Source: Chitinophagales bacterium
Lineage (GTDB): Bacteria > Bacteroidota > Bacteroidia > Chitinophagales > Chitinophagaceae
Assembly (NCBI GenBank): GCA_026936105.1
Contig: JAIXKI010000024.1
Location: 153,995 to 217,994, forward strand
Direction of reading: 5' to 3'
DNA length: 64,000 bases
The translations under genes were made by a program, and so were the position numbers. Below the pieces are notes generated by a model. The model searched no databases. It saw nothing but the letters and a program-made list of their open reading frames with translations, and was not told where the DNA came from. Of this stretch, positions 47,991-58,125 are shown one piece after another. Position 1 is the stretch's first letter. Each line of letters opens with the position of its first letter.

Positions 47991-50012
47991 TTATTTATTT
48001 TCTGGCGCATATTCAATATCTACGGTATAATATCCATATAAAATCATATCACGTATCTTAGAATCCTGATTAATCTCTTTTGCGTCAAATCTCTTTTTAA
48101 AAAGGGTCTTCGAGTTATTTTGTTTTTCTTTTAGAGGAAAAGAAATATTCATGGTTCTGCCCATCACATTATTACCACCTGCACGCAGGATATTCATTTT
48201 GTCCATCAGTTTTTGGTAATTGCCAATTTGCGACATGTTTATCTGACCGTTACCCATTTGATTTTGGAATTTTTTTGCCAGGGCCATTGCTTCTTCTGCC
48301 TGCTTCTTATACTCTTCTGCACTTTGTTGAATTGCACCGGACTGTGCATCAGCCTGAAGTTGTGATACGCTTCTGAAATAAGTGATATCTAACTGATTGA
48401 TGCCGGAGGGTACTTTTTGCCCTGATGGGGGGTAAACCCAAATTCCTGCCATTGCATCAGGTTCGGGAATGAGTTGTGATAACATAATGCTGTCGCTTCC
48501 TTCATTACAATAGTTTAGTTTTAGGGAATTTAATTCTGTGAAATATTTTTTTGTTCCGATATAAGAGGGGCGGTATTGACCTGCGATAATTTCATTGGCC
48601 AATAAATCCATTTCAATTTTTTGATCTCCTTTTTTCACTGGCCTTCCGTCAACCGACGGCTGATCACTTACCACAACCCAGGCATAGCAACTATCTGTGC
48701 CATAGTGATATTCCGGCGCCACTTTGGCTTTACCTTTTAAATGGGTGAGCATTCGTCCACTACCATTACCAACCTCAATATCCAGCTCGAGATTGATATA
48801 AAAACTGTTGAGTAATTTAGAAATTCCTTTTATCATAGCATCCTCTTCCGATCCTACTCCAAACAATAGGTAATTCCTGTACAAACCGAAAATAAATGGA
48901 ATGTTTGCCAGTTGTGACCAATCATGGTCCCTGGTAAGTTTATTATAAAAATATTCGAATTCATTATAAAGCAAATTTGCCAGGACAGGGAACTTTGAAT
49001 CCACGTCTATTCCCATTAATTTCAGTTGGCGCACTGCTTCCAGGAAAGTGCGAATTACTGCTGATGCCGCTTTAAAGTTATTTTTATTGTCGTTAAGTAA
49101 CTTGTATGCCCGCCAATATTCCCGCATACCGATAAATTGGATTGCATTTGCAAGCTGGGTGCGATCTAAATAAGCACAGGCACCGGATTTGGATGGATTG
49201 TTCTTATCCCTGTGGAAAAGTTGATCAATTATCTGGCCCCCCGGATCGTTTGGATTGTACACGTCTTTATCCAATCCGCTTAGTGCAAGATCTCTTTGAA
49301 TTGAAAATGCTTTTTTAAGCAAATCACTTTCCGGTTTAAAAAAATCAGATATATAAGCAGAATCCTCAGCTTCGTATTTTTTTTGGAGATCATCCTTGTT
49401 GCAACCGAAACAATGGTAATCGTGTTCGGGCGGCGCCGGATTATGATAGCTTGAAGAATTTTCTTTTTTGTGTGCCTGGTAAAAGGAAATCACTTCGTTA
49501 TAATCCGGCTGCATTTTACTGCACAGATTCGCAAGAATACCCGCAGTTGTTTCATTTGTTATTTTTTCATTCCCCGAATTCAGCGGGTTCTCTTTTTTAT
49601 CCAGTTTCAGTTCATTCCATTGCTTTTTAATGTCTTTCAGAAAAGGAAGAGATGCCTGGCTGAAATGATAGGCCCATTCCGTCTTCTGATCGCTGCCCGA
49701 CTTCAACTGTTGTATGAATTTATCCAGGTCATTTCCACGATCATCTATCCTTTTATTCCAGTCATCGATCTCAGGAGAATTAATAATAATTCCTCCGTCA
49801 GAAGAGGTTGTTACAGATATTCCGCCGGCGATTTTTATTACTCCTCCTTCTAATGAGTCAATTGTAGCCCCGGTTATAAAAGTATTTTTCTGAGTTTTAC
49901 TCCAATGACCTTTAAACCAAAGGAAATGAGATGAATCTGCCTGTGATCCTTCCTGACCGTTTGAACAAAAGCATAAAAAAAGGAAGAAGGAGAGGATATA
50001 TAACTTTTTCAT
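47991..50012 (-). CDS. Family B exported protein, copy 2
   Basis: The 673 residues have a signal peptide MKKLYILSFFLFLCFCSNGQ; the Cys-Ser-Asn-Gly end could also be a lipobox. A beta region near the start, 'GATIDSLEGGVIKIAGGISV', is absent from copy 1. Then come helical parts with HCFGC (near residue 198) and KPESDLLKKAFSI. The middle beta domain with DSCYAWVVVS follows, and finally an alanine/glutamine-rich coiled region. Similarity to 34371-36182 is clear in motif order but low in identity. The function is unknown. Confidence 0.75.
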   Translation of the reverse strand: MKKLYILSFFLFLCFCSNGQEGSQADSSHFLWFKGHWSKTQKNTFITGATIDSLEGGVIKIAGGISVTTSSDGGIIINSPEIDDWNKRIDDRGNDLDKFIQQLKSGSDQKTEWAYHFSQASLPFLKDIKKQWNELKLDKKENPLNSGNEKITNETTAGILANLCSKMQPDYNEVISFYQAHKKENSSSYHNPAPPEHDYHCFGCNKDDLQKKYEAEDSAYISDFFKPESDLLKKAFSIQRDLALSGLDKDVYNPNDPGGQIIDQLFHRDKNNPSKSGACAYLDRTQLANAIQFIGMREYWRAYKLLNDNKNNFKAASAVIRTFLEAVRQLKLMGIDVDSKFPVLANLLYNEFEYFYNKLTRDHDWSQLANIPFIFGLYRNYLLFGVGSEEDAMIKGISKLLNSFYINLELDIEVGNGSGRMLTHLKGKAKVAPEYHYGTDSCYAWVVVSDQPSVDGRPVKKGDQKIEMDLLANEIIAGQYRPSYIGTKKYFTELNSLKLNYCNEGSDSIMLSQLIPEPDAMAGIWVYPPSGQKVPSGINQLDITYFRSVSQLQADAQSGAIQQSAEEYKKQAEEAMALAKKFQNQMGNGQINMSQIGNYQKLMDKMNILRAGGNNVMGRTMNISFPLKEKQNNSKTLFKKRFDAKEINQDSKIRDMILYGYYTVDIEYAPENK

Positions 50013-50317
50013 TTTTGTTGTTTTTTACCGTGACATTTAACGTGTTTGAAAAACATGTTGCCGTAATGTTTAATATTTCATACACTTCACTTTTTTTCAA
50101 TTTGTCATTGTCGTCAGAAAATATCTTTGATACCATCCTGATTTATTCAGAATTTAAGTATCTATGGCTGCCTTCAAAAAAGGCTTCTTTGGAATTTTAC
50201 TGATCTTTAGATTGGCCATCGGAATCCTCATAATTGTGATTAGCGTTTTCTTTTCTTTTAATACTTGTTTAATACGATCTGTTTATTTTTAATAATGTTG
50301 GCACTCACAAACCCTCA
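50013..50317. other. 305-base spacer with no recognised signal
   Basis: This A/T-rich stretch lies between family B and family A genes of copy 2. In copy 1 these two genes overlap or nearly touch. No convincing ORF, hairpin or TAnnTTTG promoter was seen. It may hold a weak internal promoter. Confidence 0.4.
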
Positions 50318-51565
50318 TCATTTGCTTATTGCATAATTCAGTTTGCTCCAGTCAATAGCTTTGATTATTTTGTTAGCTACAGAAGCCGGGGCTTTGATGG
50401 TAATTACAATATTTTCGATGTAAGGAGATTGTGTTTTGTGGATAAAAGGATATCTGGTATCAGAGCCTGATCTCATATTTTTTCCTGCCCAATTACCGAA
50501 GAATAGCATGGTATTCTCTTCGGGAAGAGCCAGTTCATTACTAGGCGCTTTGTACGATTGCCTGACATAAGCAACACCCGGAATCTGAAGTGTTGTAGAT
50601 TTGTTTTTGTCACTTGACTTATTATCCTGCATCAAAAATGGGGAATTGATTTCCACGCCTATTTCTGCATTTTGTAAAGCTTGTATGCGAATAATATTTT
50701 TTGTTGCCTCGGTAACTAACTTCTGATATTTCGGATTGTTGCCCTCACTATTTAGTGCCCCGTAATGATCTGCCTGCTTACCATAATAATTGGCTGAGTC
50801 TTCTAAAGCCTTGCTAAACGCCGAACCGGGATCGAGTATTAGTTTTAAATGAAAAATTGAACTGCACAAAAAGATTGGCCGGAAGGGATAGGGATTATTT
50901 GCTATTAATGTATTATTGGCTGCTTTATATTCTGTTTTCCAGCCTGCTTGTTGTAATGGTTGAATTAAGGTATTTTCAAAAATATGAATAGCATTGCTGA
51001 TAACAGCCTTTTCTGCCCGCCTTTGTTTTCTGCATTCGGCGTAGGATCTCCCGGTGCGGGTGGTCTGAAAATTCCCCTTTACAGGGATCAGAATATTTTG
51101 ATGGCTCCATGGCAAGTATGCAGCCATAGTTCCTTCAAATTTACCTTCTACTATTCCGCCCTTTTTATTGTCATAACGGTTAACAGTTATAGTAAAATCC
51201 TTGGGGAAAGCTTGCACGAGATGACCATATACCTCAGGATTAACATCATAAGACAACCACGCATACAGGGAGTCAGTTTCATCATCAACGCTTGCCTGAG
51301 CCCAGTGATAGGTGGCTATTCTTGAAGGAAAGCGTAATTCAAATCTTTGGTTGTCGCTTTGGGTATTGCCGTAAAAACCAATAAAAAAAGAATACGCCTC
51401 AGCCAGGTCAGCGGGATCATCTTCTTCAACCGGGCTGCATTTTAAAGAGCCCGACACCGACAGGTTTATTTCTTTGCATTGTATGGAAATGCTGCATTGG
51501 GCATTTGAGAATGTCCAATGCAAAAGGAGCAGGCAGGATAATGTAAGTGCTTGACTTATTTTCAT
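50318..51565 (-). CDS. Family A exported protein, copy 2
   Basis: The 415 residues have a signal peptide ending FSNAQ. It aligns along its length with 36244-37461: ISIQCKEINL, EEDDPADLAEAYSF, RYDNKKGGIVEGKFEGTM, LIQPLQQAGWK, IFLCSSIFHLKLILDPGS, LFFGNWAGKN, SPYIENIVITI and IKAIDWSKLNYAISK. This copy is more diverged from copy 1 than the fusion gene is. It starts 18 bases after the OmpA-family gene, matching the 19 bases of copy 1. Confidence 0.8.
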   Translation of the reverse strand: MKISQALTLSCLLLLHWTFSNAQCSISIQCKEINLSVSGSLKCSPVEEDDPADLAEAYSFFIGFYGNTQSDNQRFELRFPSRIATYHWAQASVDDETDSLYAWLSYDVNPEVYGHLVQAFPKDFTITVNRYDNKKGGIVEGKFEGTMAAYLPWSHQNILIPVKGNFQTTRTGRSYAECRKQRRAEKAVISNAIHIFENTLIQPLQQAGWKTEYKAANNTLIANNPYPFRPIFLCSSIFHLKLILDPGSAFSKALEDSANYYGKQADHYGALNSEGNNPKYQKLVTEATKNIIRIQALQNAEIGVEINSPFLMQDNKSSDKNKSTTLQIPGVAYVRQSYKAPSNELALPEENTMLFFGNWAGKNMRSGSDTRYPFIHKTQSPYIENIVITIKAPASVANKIIKAIDWSKLNYAISK

Positions 51566-51583
51566 GGTGAGTGCTGTTATTGA

Positions 51584-52837
51584 TTACATCTTCACAAATT
51601 CCACTCTTCTGTTATTGGCTCTTCCATCCGGCGTGCTGTTATCTGCAATAGGTACGGTATCGCCAAATCCTTTGGTGGTAAGGCGAGAGGCATCTATTCC
51701 CATGCCGACTAATTGTGCCTTTACTGCATCTGCACGCTGTTGGGATAAAGTAAGATTGTGTGCAGCATCGCCTGTATTATCGGTATGACCGTCTATTTCA
51801 AATTTTAAATCCGGATTGTTTTTCATGATATTCACTATCATGTTCAGCGTACCCATGCTCTCGGGTTTGATGTCTGATTTATCTATATCGAATGTGATAC
51901 CATGTGTTACAATTTTTGACTCAGTGAATTTTTTACCAATCATATTCATCGCACCACCTTTTGCAACACGCACATTAGTAAAAATGGTTGGTCTGGCAGC
52001 ATCACCAAATCCTGCAAATCCGAATGATGTGGGAACTACATTGAAGAAGCTGGGGATTACTAAAACCCGGTATTGATCAATATAACATTTTACCTGCCCG
52101 TTTTTATAAATGAGTGCAGCATGATGCCATTTGTTGCGGTAAGTATTATCGTTTTCATTCGGATAAGTGGCGCTAAAGTATGTAGGTAGGTATAATGTAG
52201 ATACCTTACCGCTTGTGTTAAACTCTAAGTATCCTTCTGATGTGTTGCCATCTTTATTCGTATAGTCAAGAGCCACCCTTGGTCCATAGCTTTCGTTGGC
52301 ATAATAATCAAATTCAATTGTGAAGGGGTCGGTTAAATACGAAGTTGTTTTCATACGCGGATACACACGGCAATTACTTTTTCCTGTAAGAAGAAAGGCA
52401 GGTTTACCATTTACTTTATTCACTACAGCCTGTCCTTCTGTAAGTGTCCAGTGTGAAGGAAATTCACCATCCTGGTCTTCTGTAAAATTATCGGCAAAGA
52501 GTACAGTATCGCCCGGAACAAAGTCATAGTTTTGGTAGGCTTGAATAGAGGCATTGGCCTGTGGAGTGGTGTCATGGGAATTTTCTGATGAAGCTGAGTT
52601 GTTGGTTGTACCCGTTGCCTGCGTCTTTGTATCTGATTTATCATTCTTCTTTTTCTTTTTAAAAAGACCTTTGATTCCATTTTCTAATTTATCTACAGCT
52701 TTATCCGAGGCCTCTTCTATACGACCGTTGGCTTTGTCGGATGCAGAATTTTTTATTACATCTTTCGGGTTTTTAACCTGTGCCATCGCCATATTTAAAC
52801 TAAACAAGGCAGAAATAATAAGAATATATTTTTTCAT
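51584..52837 (-). CDS. OmpA-family protein with central LamG-like domain, copy 2
   Basis: The 417 residues carry an intact signal peptide (MKKYILIISALFSLNMAMAQ). A charged, lysine-rich linker follows, then the LamG-like region ('FTEDQDGEFPSHWTL', 'PFTIEFDYYANESYGPR', 'NKWHHAALIY') and the OmpA domain (GHTDNTGDAAHNLTLSQQRA). It is nearly identical to copy 1 from the LamG-like part onward. The linkers are different. It should bridge the outer membrane or surface and peptidoglycan. Confidence 0.88.
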   Translation of the reverse strand: MKKYILIISALFSLNMAMAQVKNPKDVIKNSASDKANGRIEEASDKAVDKLENGIKGLFKKKKKNDKSDTKTQATGTTNNSASSENSHDTTPQANASIQAYQNYDFVPGDTVLFADNFTEDQDGEFPSHWTLTEGQAVVNKVNGKPAFLLTGKSNCRVYPRMKTTSYLTDPFTIEFDYYANESYGPRVALDYTNKDGNTSEGYLEFNTSGKVSTLYLPTYFSATYPNENDNTYRNKWHHAALIYKNGQVKCYIDQYRVLVIPSFFNVVPTSFGFAGFGDAARPTIFTNVRVAKGGAMNMIGKKFTESKIVTHGITFDIDKSDIKPESMGTLNMIVNIMKNNPDLKFEIDGHTDNTGDAAHNLTLSQQRADAVKAQLVGMGIDASRLTTKGFGDTVPIADNSTPDGRANNRRVEFVKM

Positions 52838-52976
52838 CGTTGACTATTTTCATAATTATAGCAATAGATGAAATGACCGGGAATGCTATTCCATTATTGA
52901 TTAATAACGGACTTACCGCATGCCAATGCAATTTGAAGATTTGATCCATTCAGGACAATCGGATGAATATATGATT

Positions 52977-53606
52977 TTAGGTCTTTGAGCGAAGAATTTT
53001 GGCTACTGCTTCTGCTTTGGAATTGACGTGCAGTTTTTCATAAATATGATGGATATGGGTGCGGATGGTGCTGATACTGATGAAATATTTCTCTGCAAGC
53101 TTTTTATAACTCAGCCCGTCAATCAGTGAGTGAAGTATTTCGTTTTCACGGGTGGTTAATTGAAACTCTTCTTTTGGATGAATCGGGCTTTGCTGAAACG
53201 AAGCAATCACCTTTCTGGCTATGCTTGCCGTCATGGGAGCGCCGCCATAGTACAGAGTGCGGATGGCTTCTATTATTTCTTCAGGAGGGGATTTTTTTAA
53301 AATATATCCGGAAGCGCCTGCTTTTATTGCTTCAAAAATTTTATTGTCATCTTCAAACACAGTAAACATCAGCACTTCAATGTCGTTAAAATTATCTTTC
53401 ACTGTTCGCACCCCTTCAATGCCTGAAATATTGGGAAGACCAATATCCATCAATAAGACATCTGGTTTTGTTTTGCCTAATTCACTTATTACATTCAACA
53501 AATTGGGAAGCAAACTCACACAATGCATACCCTCGGAATGATCTATTAAATTTGCCAGCGATTGCCGTAACGTGTTATTATCTTCTACTATGGCTACTTT
53601 TATCAT
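52977..53606 (-). CDS. NarL/FixJ response regulator, copy 2
   Basis: The 209 residues form a receiver with Asp54 (LMDIGLPN) and Lys in 'YILKK', and a LuxR-type helix-turn-helix ('LTTRENEILHSLIDGLSYKKLAEKYFISISTIRTHIHHIYEKL' region). It is paralogous to 38909-39529 over its whole length. It is 44 bases after the kinase, against 49 in copy 1. Confidence 0.92.
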   Translation of the reverse strand: MIKVAIVEDNNTLRQSLANLIDHSEGMHCVSLLPNLLNVISELGKTKPDVLLMDIGLPNISGIEGVRTVKDNFNDIEVLMFTVFEDDNKIFEAIKAGASGYILKKSPPEEIIEAIRTLYYGGAPMTASIARKVIASFQQSPIHPKEEFQLTTRENEILHSLIDGLSYKKLAEKYFISISTIRTHIHHIYEKLHVNSKAEAVAKILRSKT

Positions 53607-53650
53607 TTTTGTAAAATTGAACTAAACTTTCATGTTTACCTATCGTATGT

Positions 53651-56600
53651 TTATTTGATTTTTAAGGAAAGAATTATCATTGTCCCTTTTCCTTCAGATG
53701 CTTTTATTTCAAGATTTGCGTCCATTTCCTGAGTTCTTTTATTCATGCTGTGAATTCCATTTCCTGAAACAATATTCTTTTTATCAAACCCTTTTCCATT
53801 ATCCTGTATGACGATATTCAATTTATCTCCCATAAGTCCAACATTTATCTCTGCTTCGGTACAATCTGAATATTTCACAAGGTTGTTGATAGCTTCTTTC
53901 ATGATCAGGTAAATATTTTGCCTGTTTTGCATGGGCAGCTTTACCTTCCTTAGGTTATTTTCAATTTCAATCCTGTATGCTATTTCTTTTGCTTCAAATA
54001 ACCTGGTGGCAAATGTTTTTATCCGTAAAAAAAGATTTTCTATTGAATCATTTTCGGGGTTGATACTCCAAACTATATCATCCATTTTATCCATCAGGGA
54101 AATGGAGTTTTCTTTTATTTCACGTAGCATTGCAGTGGTTGCAGCTTCTTTGTTTTGGCGAATTGCCATTTCACTAAGAATGGAAATAGAACTAAGGGTA
54201 GAGCCAATGTCGTCATGGAGGTCCAATGAAATTTTATTTCGCAATTTTTCAAGATTCAACGCTTGTTGTATACGGTATCTGTAAAAAAAATAAAAAATCA
54301 ACAGCACAGACAAACCGACCAGCGAGAGAAACCACCATGTTTGCCAAAAGGGCGGCAGGATTTCAAACTGATACTTTAAGACTGAACCTGTATCTATTTC
54401 ATTACTGTTTTTCCCTTTGAAAAGCAGTACATATTTTCCGGGAGATAGATTTGCAAAATTCAATTGTCCACGGGATCCGTTGTCATGCCAGTTTTTATCT
54501 GCGCCCTGCAGTAAATAAGAATAGTGATTATTAAAGGGATTATTATAATCAGTAACTGCCCATTTGAATATAAAGTTATTCTGGTTGTGATTAAATTTCA
54601 TTTCTGTTGATGAATCAAGAAGAATCGGCTTTCCGTTTACGATGGCGCCTTCAAATTGCAATCCGGGCTTTTTGTCAAGCGAAGCAAGCATTTGATCAGG
54701 GTTAAATGATAAAAGATAATAGGGGCTTCCAAAAATCATGATCCCATTATCCCTGCAATACAGTGTCCCATCCATATTGTTGGTGACTAAACCATCGGCA
54801 GTAGTGAAACGTTCGTAGGAATTTGTTTTGAAGTCATATACTACTAATCCTTTTCCGGTAGCGACCCATAGCCTGCCACTGCTGTCCATTGCCATGGATG
54901 AGATCGGTCTGTCCATGTGCGCAGGCAGATCTATTATTTGTAAATGAACTGTATCCACATTCCATTTTAATATTTTGTTCCCTGAAAATGAATAACAGTT
55001 TTTCCTGAAATAAATTACCTGGAGGCAAGTGTATTTTGATCCTAATCCTTTTTCAAATGGTTTTGAGAAAGTATGAGTTTTCCGGTTATAAAAGATAATG
55101 CCTTCGTCCAAATCAGCCATCCACACATTATGATCAGCATCTTCAGCAGCATCGGCAATAACCAGCGGTTTTGGTTTACCGTTTTCAAAAAGGAAATTAT
55201 TAAAAAGCTGAGTGAATTTTTTAAAATCAGAGTCTGCTGTCCAAATACCATTTCTCCAGGGAAATAACCACCAGTTGCCTTTGAAATCTTTGAACAGGAA
55301 TGTGATAAAATTTCCGGAAGCTTTATGATTTTGCAGAAATGCCAGCGGATTTAATTTTATTCTATTTGCAGGCAGGTCAATTGTTGCTATTCCCTTTGAA
55401 GTGCCGGCGATAAAACTGTTTTGAGACAATTGTTGTAATGAAAGACATGAAATTGCTTTCTTGCTCAAACCGCTGCTATACTTATTTATAATATTTAAAT
55501 TCTCATCAAAAGACTTTCAAAAACTAGAATCGGATCCGATACCAGCAATTGTTTGCCCATTCCCTGATGCTGATAGATTGACCTGTTGTCGGTGAACGAA
55601 ACAGCGTTACTTTAATTAATGTCTTTGCAGGATTATAATAATAAAGACCTTTTGCAGTCCCCATCCAAAGCCAGTTATCACCGGATGTATAAAGAGTGTT
55701 TGCATTCGGAAAACCCGGAAGTCCCGTAGGTTTGGAAAAATGAATTACTTTATTTGCTGATGGATCAAATCCGATTCCTATTCCATTCAGCCAGAAAATG
55801 TAATTACCTCCAGGTTGTTTTATTTCCGCAATGGATAGAATTTTTTCTATGCCGGGTATTAAATGGTTGGTGATTTTTTTTGTAACAGGATTGAATTCTA
55901 TTAAAACACTATCCCAAATACCTGCCCATAATTTACCGGTATGGTCAATCAGAATGCAGGTAAAAATCGGTTTAAACAACGGCTCATTTTCAGCACTGAT
56001 CTCCTGACTAATTTTATGAGATTTTTCAGAATAACTCCACAGTCCATTGAGAGTTGAAATCCATAATAAATCTTCCGTATCTAATGCAAGGTGGGTGATA
56101 TTATTATTGTGAATACTGTCAGTACCATATCCTGGAAATATTATAGGAGATATTTTTTTTGTGAAAGCAGAATAGATAAACAACCCATTTGGTGTTCCAA
56201 TAAAAACATTATTTTTTTTGTCAACAGCGAGGCTTTTGATATTGTCCTTTTGATAATTGTTGAAGTTGGGTAGCGGTACAATGCTGAACTTATTTAATCG
56301 GGGATCAAAAATATTTAAACCTTCTCCGGTGCCTATCCATAATAGACCACTCCGGTCTTCTGTGATTGCCTGGATATTATTATTGCTGATAGAATTCTTG
56401 TTGTTCGTTTCATTGGTGAAAACAGTTAGGGACGACCCATCCAGCAAATTCAAACCTGAAGCAGTTCCGATCCAGACAAAATTTCTTTGATCTTTATAGA
56501 TACACTGCACATCATTATCACTTAATCCATTTTGATCATCAATTTTCCGAAATACCATTTGTGCACCACTTTGCGAATGGGATTTCCCGGTTGCAGAAAG

Positions 56601-56654
56601 GCCAAGGAAACAAAAAATTAAATATCGTGATAATGTAATGTTATAACCTTTCAT
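53651..56654 (-). pseudogene. Two-component-regulator-propeller histidine kinase, copy 2 (frameshift plus stop)
   Basis: Part one (56654-55524) begins with a signal peptide and carries Reg_prop blades (NGLSDNDVQC, DRSGLLWIGTGEGLN). It breaks where an extra G in GGG (55556-55558) shifts the frame. Without that G, the frame reads EWQTIAGIGSDSSF, matching copy 1 (DWNQLTFVGGESDNF), then meets a TGA at 55517-55519 where copy 1 has Leu. Part two (to 53651) holds more blades, a Y_Y_Y domain, a membrane helix ('WWFLSLVGLSVLLIFYFFY'), HisKA_3 'ISLDLHDDIGST' and an HATPase domain (DNGKGF). The two defects suggest true inactivation. It lies 40 bases after the cobalamin gene. Confidence 0.78.
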
Positions 56655-56694
56655 TACGAAATAAAATTCGTTTCAGGCAGAGAGCCTGATTATT

Positions 56695-57255
56695 TTATAC
56701 TCTCGCTTTCCATGGAATTTCTCTGGCTCCTAACTTATGACTCATGTAACGGGCCAGTTCAAAAAGATAATCGCTGAGCCGGTTCAGGTATTTAATGATC
56801 AGGGGATCAACAGGAATTTCATTTTGCTGCATCAGTACACAATGCCGTTCCGCCCTGCGGCAAACGCATCTTGCAATGTGAATATTGGAAACAGTAACAT
56901 GACCGCCGGGAAGAATGAAGGCTTTTAACGGAGGAAGCTCATTACTCATTTTATCAATTTCGCTCTCCAGCAAGGTGACATCTGTTTCAGCCAGCTGGGG
57001 AAGCTTCATTACCATCTTCTTATTTGGGTCGGTGGCGAGCAAAGCGCCGATAGTAAGCAGGCGATCCTGGGTTTCCAGTAAAATATTTCTGCAGGCCTCA
57101 ATATTTACCTGGTCTGCCACCAGCCCGACCCAGGAATTTAATTCATCCACCGTACCATAAGCTTCAATGCGGGGATCACTTTTCGGAACCCGGGTACCCT
57201 GGATAAGGGAAGTCAGCCCTTTATCACCTGTTTTAGTATAGATCTTCAGTGCCAT
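56695..57255 (-). CDS. Cob(I)yrinic acid a,c-diamide adenosyltransferase, PduO type
   Basis: The ATG at 57255 gives 186 residues (MALKIYTKTGDKGLTSL). It is preferred over the start 13 codons upstream because the family begins at this motif. ATP-site TKTGDKG, 'DELNSWVGL' and the C-terminal 'CVCRRAERHCVLM' helix are intact. It adenosylates cob(I)alamin to give coenzyme B12. No other cobalamin gene is nearby. Confidence 0.92.
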   Translation of the reverse strand: MALKIYTKTGDKGLTSLIQGTRVPKSDPRIEAYGTVDELNSWVGLVADQVNIEACRNILLETQDRLLTIGALLATDPNKKMVMKLPQLAETDVTLLESEIDKMSNELPPLKAFILPGGHVTVSNIHIARCVCRRAERHCVLMQQNEIPVDPLIIKYLNRLSDYLFELARYMSHKLGAREIPWKARV

Positions 57256-57333
57256 GATTTGGTTATTAATTATGCGTTCGCAGATATTACACAAACAATA
57301 ACGGTAATAAAAAGTTGACAGGATTCATTAAAT

Positions 57334-58053
57334 CTACCTGCTATCAGATGTGGCCAGATTTCCTTTTGCCGCATTGAGCTCATCGCTTTCCACTATGCCA
57401 TCCCGCAGCCGGACAATTCTTCCGGCATAGTTGGCAATGTCCGGTTCATGGGTGACCAGGACCACGGTATTACCTCTTGAATGAATTTCTCCGAATATAT
57501 TCATGATCTCGTACGAAGTACTTGTATCTAAGTTTCCGGTAGGCTCATCTGCCAGAATCAGGGAGGGATCGTTTACCAAAGCTCTGGCAATAGCCACTCT
57601 CTGGCATTGCCCCCCCGACAATTCGTTTGGTTTGTGATGGCTGCGGTCTGTAAGGTTCACCAGTTCCAGAACATGCATTGCTCTTTCATTACGCAGTTTA
57701 CGGCTCATGCCGCTGTAGATCAATGGCAACGCAACGTTTTCCAAAGCGGTTAGCCTGGGCAGCAGATTGAATTGCTGAAAAACAAAACCGATCTCCTTGT
57801 TGCGCACTTCTGCCAGGTCATTGTCCTGCATCTTACTGACGTCCTGCCCGTTTAAAATGTATTTTCCGGAAGTCGGTGAGTCAAGGCAACCTATAATGTT
57901 CATCAGTGTACTTTTTCCTGACCCGCTGGGCCCCATCAGCGCTACATATTCATTTTTGTAAATATCCAGAGAAATGCCTTTCAGTACTTTCAGCTCCATC
58001 CTGCCCATGAAATAGCTTTTCTGAATATTGTCGAGATGGATGATTGAGTTCAT
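57334..58053 (-). CDS. MacB/LolD-type ABC transporter ATP-binding protein
   Basis: The start at 58053 gives 239 residues ([15 protein letters not shown]). The frame continues 22 codons upstream but lacks conserved sequence. Walker [11 protein letters not shown]-loop '[21 protein letters not shown]', signature [15 protein letters not shown] and Walker B '[12 protein letters not shown]' are present. The 'QC' in the signature replaces the usual 'QQ' and should be tolerated. The close match to MacB-type ATPases suggests efflux or envelope transport. The permease is not adjacent. Confidence 0.85.
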   Translation of the reverse strand: MNSIIHLDNIQKSYFMGRMELKVLKGISLDIYKNEYVALMGPSGSGKSTLMNIIGCLDSPTSGKYILNGQDVSKMQDNDLAEVRNKEIGFVFQQFNLLPRLTALENVALPLIYSGMSRKLRNERAMHVLELVNLTDRSHHKPNELSGGQCQRVAIARALVNDPSLILADEPTGNLDTSTSYEIMNIFGEIHSRGNTVVLVTHEPDIANYAGRIVRLRDGIVESDELNAAKGNLATSDSR

Positions 58054-58125
58054 TGTTACAATTTTCCTGTTATCTGTTACCGGTTTTGGAGGTTGCTTTT
58101 TCATATCGGTAACCGGCAATGGACA

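Noticed and set aside
49912-50203. Open frames in the 305-base spacer of copy 2
   Set aside because: They are antisense to, or overlap, the family B gene start and have no conserved sequence or start signal.
55517-55519. TGA in kinase copy 2 read as selenocysteine or recoded
   Set aside because: The aligned residue in copy 1 is Leu, no SECIS-like hairpin was seen, and a frameshift is also needed 40 bases before it.
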